Shown: piece after piece, positions 8,310 to 18,034 of the stretch
How positions within the stretch are numbered: position 1 is the stretch's first letter
Layout: each line of letters starts with the position of its first letter
Assembly (NCBI RefSeq): GCF_011947265.1
Contig: NZ_JAATHD010000002.1
Coordinates: forward strand, 434,001-498,000
Origin: Paenibacillus sp. HB172176
Lineage (GTDB): Bacteria > Bacillota > Bacilli > Paenibacillales > Paenibacillaceae
Length of the DNA: 64,000 bases
Direction of reading: 5' to 3'
The notes under the pieces: generated by a model
Told to the model about the DNA's origin: nothing
Seen by the model: the letters and a program-made list of their open reading frames with translations, nothing else
Databases searched by the model: none
Position numbers and translations under genes: made by a program

Positions 8310-8424
8310 TATTCTCAGCCTCCTGTCACTACAGCATATGCTGGAGTAGGCGGATGGCTACTGCGGACAACCCTGGAAGAATATGGGATATCATGGAGCA
8401 TTCAGAATCATTTCCGCAAGGCCT

Positions 8425-9045
8425 TTAATTCGTCGATGTTTGTGTCAACTCGTCTTGAAGCTCCGCCGCTATGTCGAGCCAATTCAATCCGTTGGACAAT
8501 TGAATGAGCGAGCTTCGATCATCGCCGATATCATAATCGAACTTCGCCAGTACGGCTTTCAAAGCCGTCAACTCCTCCTCCATCGCGGAGAGCTTTGTCA
8601 ACTCCTCTTCGGTCAATTCGCCTGTTCCAGCAGCAATGGCAAGCAAGCTTGCGACGATCCTGTTTTGCCAATATCCTTCGGCCTCTTCAGGAGCTCCCTC
8701 GAAACGGCCGGGCTCTTGTTCGCTTGCCGCCGTCATTAACTGATACAAGCTCATTCTTTCAGGCTGTGCCGCCTTCCCCGCATGCGTAGCGGTCAGTCGG
8801 GCTGCGCTGCCCTCCTTCTCGCCGTTCAAAGTGATGATTTCCCGCAAGTAGACTTGCATCTCATCCGCTTGCCGGACACTCTCGGCGAAGTAGTCATAGA
8901 TCGCTTTGCCCCTCTCGACCGCTTCGTCCCGGGTATGCTGCACATTTTTCGTTAGCAGCAAAATGTTGCAAGTTAAACTCATCACTAACAAAAGCAACGT
9001 GATGGGCAACGCGTACCCGCGCCTCTTCTTCCCGTTCTTGTCCAC
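8425..9045 (-). CDS. uncharacterised single-pass membrane protein
   Basis: 206 residues, starting at GTG 9043-9045 (MDKNGKKRRG) with GGGAGG eight bases upstream; an open frame 11 codons longer lacks a good site. A basic N-terminus precedes a membrane segment at about residues 12-32 (ALPITLLLLVMSLTCNILLLT). The rest is outside, helical and rich in Glu, Ala and Leu, with a likely coiled-coil propensity. I do not recognise the family. It follows addA by 49 bases and could be transcribed with it. Confidence 0.7.
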   Translation of the reverse strand: MDKNGKKRRGYALPITLLLLVMSLTCNILLLTKNVQHTRDEAVERGKAIYDYFAESVRQADEMQVYLREIITLNGEKEGSAARLTATHAGKAAQPERMSLYQLMTAASEQEPGRFEGAPEEAEGYWQNRIVASLLAIAAGTGELTEEELTKLSAMEEELTALKAVLAKFDYDIGDDRSSLIQLSNGLNWLDIAAELQDELTQTSTN

Positions 9046-9094
9046 GCTTTTCCCTCCCGCATTTGTTATAAGCTTCACTATTTATCCCTATAAC

Positions 9095-12000
9095 CTATAA
9101 TTGCACAGATACCGCGCCGTCAAAGAAGAACACGTGGCGTTCAGCCACGCGCCGGCCGATGACGCCTTCAATCGCTTCGCTGTACAGCTCCAGTTGAAAG
9201 CGATGGCGTTCGGCCGCTTGTTCCCAGCTCCCGTCTGCAATGCGATCTGTCTTGTAATCAACCAGAATGACGCCTCGCTCGTCCTCGAACAAACAATCAA
9301 TCACGCCTTGAATGAGAATCGGTTCATTTTCCAACCTGATGTCTGCGGCGGCGTATACTCGGCCGGCGGGAAGCATGCTGTTGAACGGAAGCTCGCGTTC
9401 CACCCAGCGCGCTTTTTGGAGTCGCTTGCCAAGCTCGCTTCCCATGAAGGCTTCGACGCTTGCCAGATGGACAGCCTCTGCCTGCTTCTCCGTTATGAGC
9501 TTCTTCAAGATCAAGCCCGACAACACCTCTTGCAGCTTCTGCTGGGAAATCGGCTCATGCAGAGGCATGTGCTGCATGAACAGGTGATTCACGGAACCCT
9601 TCTCCGCTGCCGTCAATGTTTTTCTTGCCATGAAAGATGGACGTGTCAGGCTTAATGCTCCGGCAGCGCCGTAATCCTCCCGCGAATTGCTTTGCTCGAA
9701 TAATGGATAAGCATCCGTTGCCGCTTCCTGCTGCAGTCTCTTCATTTCCGTAACCGAGGTTTTGGCGGCGATGCCTGCCGCTTCTTGATACGGATATTCC
9801 CATTCCAGTCGTTCTCGAAGCTCATGATCGCGCTCGACATCGTCAAGCTCGGCAAGCGAGCGGATTGCAAGCCATTTCGCTTCCCTGATTTCCGTCTCTG
9901 CTTCATTCTCACCATGGAGCGCCGCGGCCGCTTCGACGCCGAATAAGGATTCAGGCAGAATGCGCGCTATCCAGGCCGCCCCGTCAATCGTCGCTTCATT
10001 CTCGAACGCCGCGGAGCATATCGGACCCAGCCAGTCAAGGAAGGAACGAGCCGTCGCAATCCGATAATCGGTAATTTGTCCCGCTTGATTCCGCGATGCT
10101 CTCCAGTTTTGAAGCTTCTTCTCCGCGTCGGACACGGTTCCGACCAGGAAAAGCTTCTCCTTGGGCCTGGTCAAAGCCACATACAAGATTCGCATCTCCT
10201 CGGCGAGCAGCTCCATTCGAAGCGCTTTTCTAATAGCCAGATAGGAGAAGGCGGGATAGCTGATTCGCAGGTCAGGATCAATATAACGCGGACCGAAGCC
10301 GAGCTCCTTGTGCATCAGGAAAGCTTTCCTCAGATCCTGCTGATTGAACATTTTGCCCAGCCCTGCCACGAATACGACCGGGAATTCCAAGCCTTTGCTC
10401 TTGTGTATGGACATAATGCGAACAACATCCTCTTGCTCGCCAAGCGCTCTTGCCGTTCCCAGGTCGCCTCCGCTGTCGCGCATGCGTTCAATAAACCGCA
10501 GGAAACGAAACAGTCCGCGGAAGGAGGTTGCTTCATACTGCCTCGCCCGATCATGCAGCGCTCTCAGATTCGCTTGCCGCTGCAAGCCGCCCGGAAGTCC
10601 GCCAACGAAATCATAATAACCGGTCTCTGTATAGATTCGCCAGATGAGATCGACGAGCGAGCCTTGCCGAGATTCAATTCTCCAGCGCTCCAGACTCTCG
10701 AGAAAGAGCGCAAGCTTCACGCCTGCCGGCTTGTCCAGCGATTCGTCTCCCGCGGCATGAAGCACCGCGTCGTAGTACGAAGCCTTCGGCGACAGAATGC
10801 GAATGCGGGCAAGCTCCTCTTCCTTCATCGCGAACAACGGCGAGCGAAGCACGGAAGCCAGCGGTATGTCCTGATAAGGATTATCGACGACACGCAGCAG
10901 CGACAGCATGGTTTCCACTTCAACCGCCTCAAAATAGCCGCTGCTCAGCTCGGCATAAGCCGGTATCTGGCGTTGCTGCAACTCATCGATAATAACCGGC
11001 GTCCATGCCTGCGTAGCCCGCAGAAGAATAACGACATCGCGCCATTCCAGCTTGCGCCAGCTTTTGCGGCGCGGATCAAACACCTCTTCGTCCGCATCCA
11101 TCATCGCTTGCAGTTGATTGGCGATATACCGAGCCTCCAGTTGAACCGTCTGAAGCTCCGAAGCGTTCTCCATCTCTCCGTAGGCGCTCGATCCCGCCTC
11201 GACTTCCTGATGATCCGCGGCATCGGCATCCCGGGCTTCCTCATGATCAAGGCCGGTGTCGCCTCCGCGATCAAGCAGCGCAAACTGCACTTTACAGTCG
11301 CCTCGCTTCTTAGGCTCAGGATAAGCCGCGCCAGCGACAAGCTCGGCCTTCGGATCATAATCCATCTCGGCGACATTCGCCCGCATAATCGCTCTGAATA
11401 CCGAATTAACGCCGTCCACTACCTCTTGCCGGCTCCGAAAATTCCGCGCCAGGTCAATCCTTATCCCTGGAGGGTACGATGCGAACTCCGGCGAGCGTGC
11501 CGCTTCAATCCTTTCTTCTTGCGCCGCGCGGCTTTCATCGCTCAAGTCGTCGGAATAGGATGGATAGGCTCTGTATTTGCTCAGGAACAAATTCGGCTCC
11601 GCCAGTCGGAAGCGATAGATGCTCTGCTTCACATCCCCAACCATGAAACGGTTGCCTGAAGCCCATGCTTCATCGTCCGCCGTTCCTCGCGCTATAAGCG
11701 AAATGATTGCCTCTTGCACCATGTTCGTATCCTGGTATTCATCCAGCAGGATTTCATCGAATTGCCGCTGATATTCCACTGCAGCAGACGACGGAACAAG
11801 CTTGCCGGGCTCGGATTGCTCGGAACGAAGAATGCGCAGGCAATAATGCTCAAGATCGCCGAAGTCGAGCAAGCCCTTGCTCCGCTTGGCCGCTTCATAC
11901 CGCTCCCCGAAGTCGATAACAAGCTGAGACAGGGCGGCCATGAGCGGCGCAAGCTCCTGCAGCTCCTCCAGAAACTGCAAGGCTGAACGGCCGAACAGCT

Positions 12001-12988
12001 CCTCTGTCAAATCGCCGATTATTTTTTTCGCGGCATCTCTTAAGCTCTTCGCTTGTTCTTGCAGTTCCTTGTCGTACTCGTCTCCCCGCGCTGACTTCAA
12101 GCGGCCGAAAGCTGCCGCCCGGAAGTGCTGCGGCCAGGAACGCCACGATGAAGCGCGAATCGTTCGCTGCAATTCAAGAATAACAGCTTCATCAGCCTCG
12201 AAGTTGTCCGCATAGGGCGCCGGTCCGCCAGGCAGTCGAGTGAGCTCAAGCCCCTGCTCGATTAGAGACTGCGCGCCGCTGAGCGACAAGACGAGGTCCT
12301 TGCGAAGCACCTCCGCCCAATTGCTCTGCTCCAGTTCCTCCTCGGAGCCGAGGTTATAGCTTCCCGCCGTCTCCATTAGCCAGTGCTCCGGCCAAGGATG
12401 GCTTCGAGAAAATTCATAGAGCTGCTGAACGAGCCGATAAAGCGGCTCATCGCCCTTCTCGCCGCCGAATCGATCCGCCAGCATTAGAAATGCGCCTTTG
12501 TCCGGAGCTTCATCGCTGTATCTGTGCTCGAACAACTCGTCCAGCACATCGAGACGCAGAAGCTCGCTTTCCGTCTCATTCGCGATTCGGAAGCCGGGAT
12601 CAAGCCCGATAAGCGAATAATATCTTCGAATGACATCCATACAGAACGAATGCAGCGTCGTAATTGAAGCTCGTCCCATAAGAGCAAGCTGCTTGCGAAG
12701 ATGCTCGGAGCCGGGATCGCGATCCAGCTCCTTCTCCAGCGCAATTCGAATGCGATCCTTCATTTCCGCAGCGGCGGCCTTCGTGAACGTAGCTACCAGA
12801 AGACGGTCGACATCGGTATTGGAGGCGATCTTCCTGATAATGCGCTCCACAAGCACCGCCGTCTTGCCCGATCCCGCCGCTGCAGCCACTAGCACATTGG
12901 AGCCGCTCGTTACAATCGCCTGCCATTGCTCGTCGGTCCACGTGCTCCCGGCTGGCTTCGGGGTTCTATTGCCCATTGGCTGACTCAT
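9095..12988 (-). CDS. addA: ATP-dependent helicase/nuclease subunit A
   Basis: A 1297-residue UvrD-like helicase fused to a RecB-type nuclease. Walker A AAAAGSGKTAV lies near residue 39, helicase motifs include DEYQDTN and ARNFRSRQEVVD, and motif VI is RILYVALTRPKEKL. The C-terminal nuclease carries GVIDCLFEDERGVILVDYKTD, with the aspartate-lysine motif intact. With AddB it resects double-strand breaks until it meets a Chi site and loads RecA. The start ATG has AAGGAG nine bases upstream and lies 7 bases after the addB stop. Length is slightly above the usual 1230-1250, with an acidic, low-complexity insertion near residue 560. Confidence 0.97.
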   Translation of the reverse strand: MSQPMGNRTPKPAGSTWTDEQWQAIVTSGSNVLVAAAAGSGKTAVLVERIIRKIASNTDVDRLLVATFTKAAAAEMKDRIRIALEKELDRDPGSEHLRKQLALMGRASITTLHSFCMDVIRRYYSLIGLDPGFRIANETESELLRLDVLDELFEHRYSDEAPDKGAFLMLADRFGGEKGDEPLYRLVQQLYEFSRSHPWPEHWLMETAGSYNLGSEEELEQSNWAEVLRKDLVLSLSGAQSLIEQGLELTRLPGGPAPYADNFEADEAVILELQRTIRASSWRSWPQHFRAAAFGRLKSARGDEYDKELQEQAKSLRDAAKKIIGDLTEELFGRSALQFLEELQELAPLMAALSQLVIDFGERYEAAKRSKGLLDFGDLEHYCLRILRSEQSEPGKLVPSSAAVEYQRQFDEILLDEYQDTNMVQEAIISLIARGTADDEAWASGNRFMVGDVKQSIYRFRLAEPNLFLSKYRAYPSYSDDLSDESRAAQEERIEAARSPEFASYPPGIRIDLARNFRSRQEVVDGVNSVFRAIMRANVAEMDYDPKAELVAGAAYPEPKKRGDCKVQFALLDRGGDTGLDHEEARDADAADHQEVEAGSSAYGEMENASELQTVQLEARYIANQLQAMMDADEEVFDPRRKSWRKLEWRDVVILLRATQAWTPVIIDELQQRQIPAYAELSSGYFEAVEVETMLSLLRVVDNPYQDIPLASVLRSPLFAMKEEELARIRILSPKASYYDAVLHAAGDESLDKPAGVKLALFLESLERWRIESRQGSLVDLIWRIYTETGYYDFVGGLPGGLQRQANLRALHDRARQYEATSFRGLFRFLRFIERMRDSGGDLGTARALGEQEDVVRIMSIHKSKGLEFPVVFVAGLGKMFNQQDLRKAFLMHKELGFGPRYIDPDLRISYPAFSYLAIRKALRMELLAEEMRILYVALTRPKEKLFLVGTVSDAEKKLQNWRASRNQAGQITDYRIATARSFLDWLGPICSAAFENEATIDGAAWIARILPESLFGVEAAAALHGENEAETEIREAKWLAIRSLAELDDVERDHELRERLEWEYPYQEAAGIAAKTSVTEMKRLQQEAATDAYPLFEQSNSREDYGAAGALSLTRPSFMARKTLTAAEKGSVNHLFMQHMPLHEPISQQKLQEVLSGLILKKLITEKQAEAVHLASVEAFMGSELGKRLQKARWVERELPFNSMLPAGRVYAAADIRLENEPILIQGVIDCLFEDERGVILVDYKTDRIADGSWEQAAERHRFQLELYSEAIEGVIGRRVAERHVFFFDGAVSVQL

Positions 12989-12994
12989 GACGCA

Positions 12995-15900
12995 TCACTC
13001 CTTCTCCAGCTCCTGCCATACCTCGTCCTTGGTTGGTTTGCTCAGCTTCTTGAATGCATTCCCGTCGAACAGGGGATCGAATTGACATAAGGATTTGTAG
13101 TGACAAAATTGACATGGCGTCCGCCCTTCCAGGCGATACGGCTCGATCTTCACTTCCCCCGCCTGTACATCGCTGCCGATTTGGGAGATGCGCTCCCGCA
13201 CCATCCTGCGAAGAATCGTCCAGCGCTCCTGCGAAATAACGGACGACGAGCTGTAGAAGCTGCCGTCCTTCTTCACGCCTACGGGAAGCACTTCGGATTG
13301 TCCCGTCTCCAGCTCCTCATCCATCAGCCGCACGATTTCGGCATCCGCGGTCAGCAGGCCCTTAGGCTTATAGCGCTTCAAACGCTCCGCGTTCGCCTCT
13401 TTCTCTTCGATTCGGTTGGCCAGAGAGAGCATGGGGTTATGCACATGAAAGTATAATACGCCGGCAGGATCGGCCGGTTTGCCCAGCCACTCTTGACCGA
13501 ACGTGATTAATACGTCGAGGTAGGTCAGCATCTGCAGCGATAGGCCGTGAATGACCTCCTCCAGCCTTAGCGCTGTCGAACTGGACTTATAGTCCATCAC
13601 GCGCAGGAGCAGTCCCTGATCGGTCTCCGCAGCGTCAACCCGATCGATCCGGCCAATGACTTCCAACTCATGTCCGCCGCCGAGCGGCAGCACCAGCGAA
13701 GGCAGCTCGCCGTCCGGCCCGAAGCCTACCTCCATGCCGACAGGACGGAATACCGCGCGCCTGGCATGCTCGCCAAGCGCAATAGCCGCTCCTGCAACCA
13801 CTTCCTTCAGCTTGCGGGCAATAAATTGCATGCGCCCGCTGCTAAGCAGAATTTGCGACTGCAGCTTCGGCACGATCGCATCCACAGTCCGGTCGGACGC
13901 TTCTCTGATCTCCCGGGAGGATTTTCTTCCCCAGGTTTCGCCCAGCTCCTTGGCGAGCTGGCTGAGCGCCGCATGAAACAGCTGGCCGACATCCGGCGCG
14001 TTCAAGCGATACAGCTTGCGTTCGCGAAGCTTGAGACCGTGAATCGCGAAATGCTGGAAAGGGCAGGACACGAACCTCTCCAATCGGGACACGCTCACTT
14101 GCATGCGGACGCCGTAAAGGTCGGCGGCAACCGCCTCCGACAGCGCCGTTGCCCGATTGTCGAACGCGAGAGACCGAAGAAGCAGCTGCAGCCTGTCTTG
14201 CCACTGCGGGCGCACGGCATACCAATTGTACAAATCCCACCAAAATGGCGGAATCTCGTCCCCCTGCTGCCAATTCCGCAGCATGGATACGAAAGAGGTC
14301 AGCGTACGGCCCGGCAGTTGAAGGAACGTTTTCTGCTCTTCCGCAGTCATTGAAGGAGTTGGCTCCAGATGCTCTTCCTGAATCGCGATGCCGGGAAACA
14401 TTTTACGAAGCTGTCTGATGATCTCGGATGGAAGCAGCGTTTTGCCTTCCTCGTCGGCCTGAGCCCAACTGATCCATAGATGCGCGCTCGGCTTCGTGAA
14501 AGCATTGTAGATCATGAACCGTTCATCCAGAAGACGTCTTCTGACGCTTGGCGCAAGCTGCAATCCGTCCTCCGCGAGACGTTCCCGCTCCGCTTCCGTC
14601 AGAATGCCGTCCTCTTGCACGCGCATCGGCATGATGCCGTCATTGGCGCCAAGCACGAAGCAGACGCTGATCTTTCCCGCTCGGGTGCGGTCCATGCTGC
14701 CTACCAGCACCTGATCCAACGCAGGCGGCACCGACGCCAGATTCATGCTGTCCAGCCCCGCTTCGACCATGCCCGCGAATAGCTCAGGCGATAACGTCTC
14801 TTCCCCGGCCAGCTCTACCATTTGATCAAGCAAATCCATGACATTGCCCCATAGCTGACGATGCGTTCTTGATCGCAGCACATTGCCGTTCTCCAGATCG
14901 ATGTCGCTCCATCGCTCCAAGCGGTCCGCCGCCTGGATTCTGTCCAGCAGACGGTACAGCGCCTCGCACATTTGTGTGACATTGCCCGCCTTTCGCAAAG
15001 ACTGCTCGAATCCGGCCAAAGAAGGGACAATGGCTTCCCGAGCCTTCATGACCAGCTCGAATTCTTGGCGAGACGCTTCGCTAATGACCGTCTCCATCTC
15101 CGAATCCTCTTCCAGCGAGACCGCAGCCTGCGGCCTCCAGCTTCCTGCATCCTGCCATTTCCAGCCATCTATGCCGCTAGCCAATACAAAGTTTTCCAGA
15201 AGATCGAACCATTCTCTAGGCAGTCTATCGTCAATCCCAAACAGCAATTCGGTCTTGATGCAGCGGAAAACGGCGTCATAATGCCAGCCTTGCAGAACGG
15301 TCTCCAGCGCAGAACGAATAAATTCCACTAGGGGATGATGCGCAGCCTTCTCTCTCTGATCGATGAAATAAGGAATGCGATAGTCCGTGAACACAATGGA
15401 CAAGTAATTCGCATAATCCTCCGCATTGCGCACAAGAACGGCCATATCCCGCCATCTGATACCATCCTCGCGCGCTCTGCGGATCATATCCCGGGCAACA
15501 GACTCCACCTCTGCGCGGCGGCTGGAGACGGCATGCAGAGAAAGTCCTGGAAACGGCGATTCCCGCGAGATATCCGTTTTTAAGTCGACGCCGTCTGTCG
15601 GCGAACGGCGAGATGGAAGAAGCGGCACTCGGTCGTCGAAATGCTTCTCAAGATGAGCGAGCGTCCGATTGAAAGCGAATCTCGGCGGCGCTTCTTCACC
15701 ATTCAAGAGAAGCGGATTCAGAATCTCGGCTCCATGCTGCCCGGCGAGCGCCAGCAGCTTGCCATAGGTTTCAGCGGCGGGGTGAAACAGATCCAGCTCA
15801 TGTGGAAGTTCTCCAAGCTCATACTCGCGATCCAGCGTTAACGTTACATTCAGATCAGCCGAAGCCGACAGCAGTGCGCCGATCGCTTCGTATTCCGCTG

Positions 15901-16552
15901 GCGTAAAGCCGTGAAAGCCGTCAATCCAAAACCTCGCGCCGCGCATCGCCGAGGCTTTCCCGAAGCCTTCCCTCAGATGGGTCAAATAATCCTCGGCGTC
16001 CACGTATTTGCCTGCCAGCTCCGATTCGAGCTGATCGTAAATCATCGTCAAATCATGCAGCTTGCGTCGCAGCATGGGCGAATGCGTCTCTGAGCGCTTA
16101 TGAACATCGACAAGCTCCGCGCTGGTAAGCCCGTAACGCTTCCATTCCGTAATCAGCTCCGCGAGACGGTCGATGAATCCGGGCTGACCGGCGCCGCCTT
16201 GGAACAACTCCAGCCTCGAAGCGTTGCGCTCCACGATTTTGTACAGCAGCATGTGCTTTCCTGTATCGCCAATCGGCGTCAGCGCCGTTCCGCCCGTTTC
16301 CTGCATAACGCGAAAAGCCAGCCTGCGGAAGCTTAACGCTTGCGCACGCAAGGTGCCGCTTAGAGGAGCGCCGACGGAATAACCCTGGTCGCCGCTCAGC
16401 AATTCATACTCCGTTTGAAAGGTCGCTTGCTCCGGGACCAGCATAATAAGAGGCGGTCCGATGGGAGCCGCCCCAAGCTGTTCGCGAATTTCACTAAGGC
16501 ATCTGCCAGTCTTCCCTGTGCCCGAACGTCCAAGAATGAACCGCAATCCCAC
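12995..16552 (-). CDS. addB: ATP-dependent helicase/deoxyribonuclease subunit B
   Basis: A 1185-residue AddB subunit. It begins GTG (MGLRFILGRSGTGKT, with an intact Walker A) with GGGAGG eight bases upstream. A RecB-type nuclease domain lies at the C-terminus (VMDYKSSSTAL). It is framed by four cysteines expected to hold an iron-sulfur cluster: one in RLERFVSCPFQHF and three in PCQFCHYKSLCQF. The inactive helicase part recognises Chi in the AddAB complex. addB-addA is the usual order, and the stop is 7 bases from addA. In B. subtilis addAB is elsewhere, so its place inside the yqe cluster is a lineage difference. Confidence 0.97.
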   Translation of the reverse strand: MGLRFILGRSGTGKTGRCLSEIREQLGAAPIGPPLIMLVPEQATFQTEYELLSGDQGYSVGAPLSGTLRAQALSFRRLAFRVMQETGGTALTPIGDTGKHMLLYKIVERNASRLELFQGGAGQPGFIDRLAELITEWKRYGLTSAELVDVHKRSETHSPMLRRKLHDLTMIYDQLESELAGKYVDAEDYLTHLREGFGKASAMRGARFWIDGFHGFTPAEYEAIGALLSASADLNVTLTLDREYELGELPHELDLFHPAAETYGKLLALAGQHGAEILNPLLLNGEEAPPRFAFNRTLAHLEKHFDDRVPLLPSRRSPTDGVDLKTDISRESPFPGLSLHAVSSRRAEVESVARDMIRRAREDGIRWRDMAVLVRNAEDYANYLSIVFTDYRIPYFIDQREKAAHHPLVEFIRSALETVLQGWHYDAVFRCIKTELLFGIDDRLPREWFDLLENFVLASGIDGWKWQDAGSWRPQAAVSLEEDSEMETVISEASRQEFELVMKAREAIVPSLAGFEQSLRKAGNVTQMCEALYRLLDRIQAADRLERWSDIDLENGNVLRSRTHRQLWGNVMDLLDQMVELAGEETLSPELFAGMVEAGLDSMNLASVPPALDQVLVGSMDRTRAGKISVCFVLGANDGIMPMRVQEDGILTEAERERLAEDGLQLAPSVRRRLLDERFMIYNAFTKPSAHLWISWAQADEEGKTLLPSEIIRQLRKMFPGIAIQEEHLEPTPSMTAEEQKTFLQLPGRTLTSFVSMLRNWQQGDEIPPFWWDLYNWYAVRPQWQDRLQLLLRSLAFDNRATALSEAVAADLYGVRMQVSVSRLERFVSCPFQHFAIHGLKLRERKLYRLNAPDVGQLFHAALSQLAKELGETWGRKSSREIREASDRTVDAIVPKLQSQILLSSGRMQFIARKLKEVVAGAAIALGEHARRAVFRPVGMEVGFGPDGELPSLVLPLGGGHELEVIGRIDRVDAAETDQGLLLRVMDYKSSSTALRLEEVIHGLSLQMLTYLDVLITFGQEWLGKPADPAGVLYFHVHNPMLSLANRIEEKEANAERLKRYKPKGLLTADAEIVRLMDEELETGQSEVLPVGVKKDGSFYSSSSVISQERWTILRRMVRERISQIGSDVQAGEVKIEPYRLEGRTPCQFCHYKSLCQFDPLFDGNAFKKLSKPTKDEVWQELEKE

Positions 16553-16568
16553 TCGACATTCCTCCCTC

Positions 16569-17936
16569 TTATTCCTTGCTCTTGCTGCGCACCTCGAAAA
16601 TGGCGAACTTCAAATAATGCCCCTCGCTAACGCCGAGTCGCTGCGGGTGATCCTTGCCCGCGGCACGCCATTCCACGAGACGAAGCAGCTTGCCGGCATC
16701 CTTGGCCGCTTCGTGAACCGCCTCCAGAAACAGATCGGGAAGCATATGATAGGAGCAGCTTGCCGTGACGAGATAGCCGCCCTCATTGACCAGCTTCAGC
16801 CCCTGCAGATTTATGTCCTTATAGCCTCTGCGGGCGCCCGCTACCGCGTTTTTGGTCTTGGCGAACGCGGGAGGATCAAGAATGACCACATCCCAGGTGC
16901 GCCCCTCCCGCTCCAGCTTCTTCGCGGTGAGGGCTCCGCCCTCCGATCTCTGCTTTCTCTCCTGAAGGCCGTTCACCTGCGAACGCAAATAATCGAAAGC
17001 GTCGGCAACGATGAATTCAACGCGGTCCGAGAAACCGTTTCGCTCTACATTGCTGCGCGCTGTATCAATAGCATGCTGGGACACATCCAGGCAGGTTACC
17101 TTCTTCGCCCCGTGCTTGCAAGCGTTCAGCGTGAAGCTGCCGGTATGCGCGAAGCATTCCAGCACCGTTGCACCGTCCCAATAAGGGAAGGATACGCGCT
17201 TGCCGTTGCTGTTCACGGGAACGAGACCCGCTTCGGGCTCGTCCTGGAGCAAACCAAGCTTAATGCCGCTCCGCCCGCCCCATCCGGTCATCAGCGGTGC
17301 AATCGCAGCCCGATTCTCGCGTTGGTCGAAGAAATAGCCCGTTTTCTGGCCGTTCACGATATCGACTTCCAGCTTCAGACCATTCTCTTCAATCTCTACG
17401 ATAGAAGGGCATTCGCCATGCAGCAGTCCCGCTCTTTCCTCCAAGCCTTCGAGCTTGCGCACACTGACATCGCTCCGCTCGTAAATGCCCCCAGGCTCGA
17501 ATACCTCGATTAATGCTTCGAGCAATGCTTGCTTTGCTTTTTCCATGCCAAGCGTGAGCAACTGAACGACCAGCACATCCTTGAAGCGATCCACAATCAA
17601 GCCCGGCAAGAAATCGGCTTCGCCGTAGACAAGCCTGCAGTCATGATCAGGCACGAAACGTTCGCGATACGCTTTGCATTCTTGCAATCTCTGTATGAAA
17701 AACGCTTTGTCCATCTCCGTAAGCTCTGTATAGGATACGACGCGAACCGTAATTTGAGATTGCGGATTCCAATAGCCCGTCGCGACATATTTGCCCAAGT
17801 GAGTCAACACCCGGACCAAATCTCCTGGCTCCGCTTCTCCTTCCAATCTATCAATCTCGCTGCTATAGACCCAAGGATGGCCTTCCTCGATTCTTTTCTT
17901 GCGACTCTTCTGCAAAATCACCGAAGTCTGTTCCAT
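16569..17936 (-). CDS. class I SAM-dependent rRNA methyltransferase, RlmI-like
   Basis: 455 residues from ATG 17934-17936 (MEQTSVILQK). An N-terminal PUA domain (RIEEGHPWVYSSEIDR) is followed by an EEHEAD-like region and a Rossmann methyltransferase with GQKTGYFFDQRENR, VLECFAHTGSF, VTCLDVS and VILDPPAF. These are diagnostic of the RlmI/YwbD family, which makes 5-methylcytosine in 23S rRNA. It is longer than the usual 390-400 residues. Extra sequence lies between RAAIAPLM and GATVLECF, and again before TWDVVILDPP. The gene is divergent from the Na/Pi cotransporter gene and upstream of addB. The exact target nucleotide is not certain. Confidence 0.88.
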   Translation of the reverse strand: MEQTSVILQKSRKKRIEEGHPWVYSSEIDRLEGEAEPGDLVRVLTHLGKYVATGYWNPQSQITVRVVSYTELTEMDKAFFIQRLQECKAYRERFVPDHDCRLVYGEADFLPGLIVDRFKDVLVVQLLTLGMEKAKQALLEALIEVFEPGGIYERSDVSVRKLEGLEERAGLLHGECPSIVEIEENGLKLEVDIVNGQKTGYFFDQRENRAAIAPLMTGWGGRSGIKLGLLQDEPEAGLVPVNSNGKRVSFPYWDGATVLECFAHTGSFTLNACKHGAKKVTCLDVSQHAIDTARSNVERNGFSDRVEFIVADAFDYLRSQVNGLQERKQRSEGGALTAKKLEREGRTWDVVILDPPAFAKTKNAVAGARRGYKDINLQGLKLVNEGGYLVTASCSYHMLPDLFLEAVHEAAKDAGKLLRLVEWRAAGKDHPQRLGVSEGHYLKFAIFEVRSKSKE

Positions 17937-18034
17937 GCCTTCTACTTCCTCTCCCTTTGAACAGCTTGTCATGCTCCTCCGCGCTTCCGCATAGCAATAT
18001 ACGAAGCGAATATGCTTTGAAGGAGATTCAGCCT

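Noticed and set aside
8332..8343. Palindrome CAGCATATGCTG as an operator or attachment site
   Set aside because: A single 12-base palindrome with no matching partner or nearby recombinase.
10076..11659. 527-residue plus-strand open frame
   Set aside because: It lies wholly opposite addA, has no ribosome-binding site and its composition is that of an antisense shadow.
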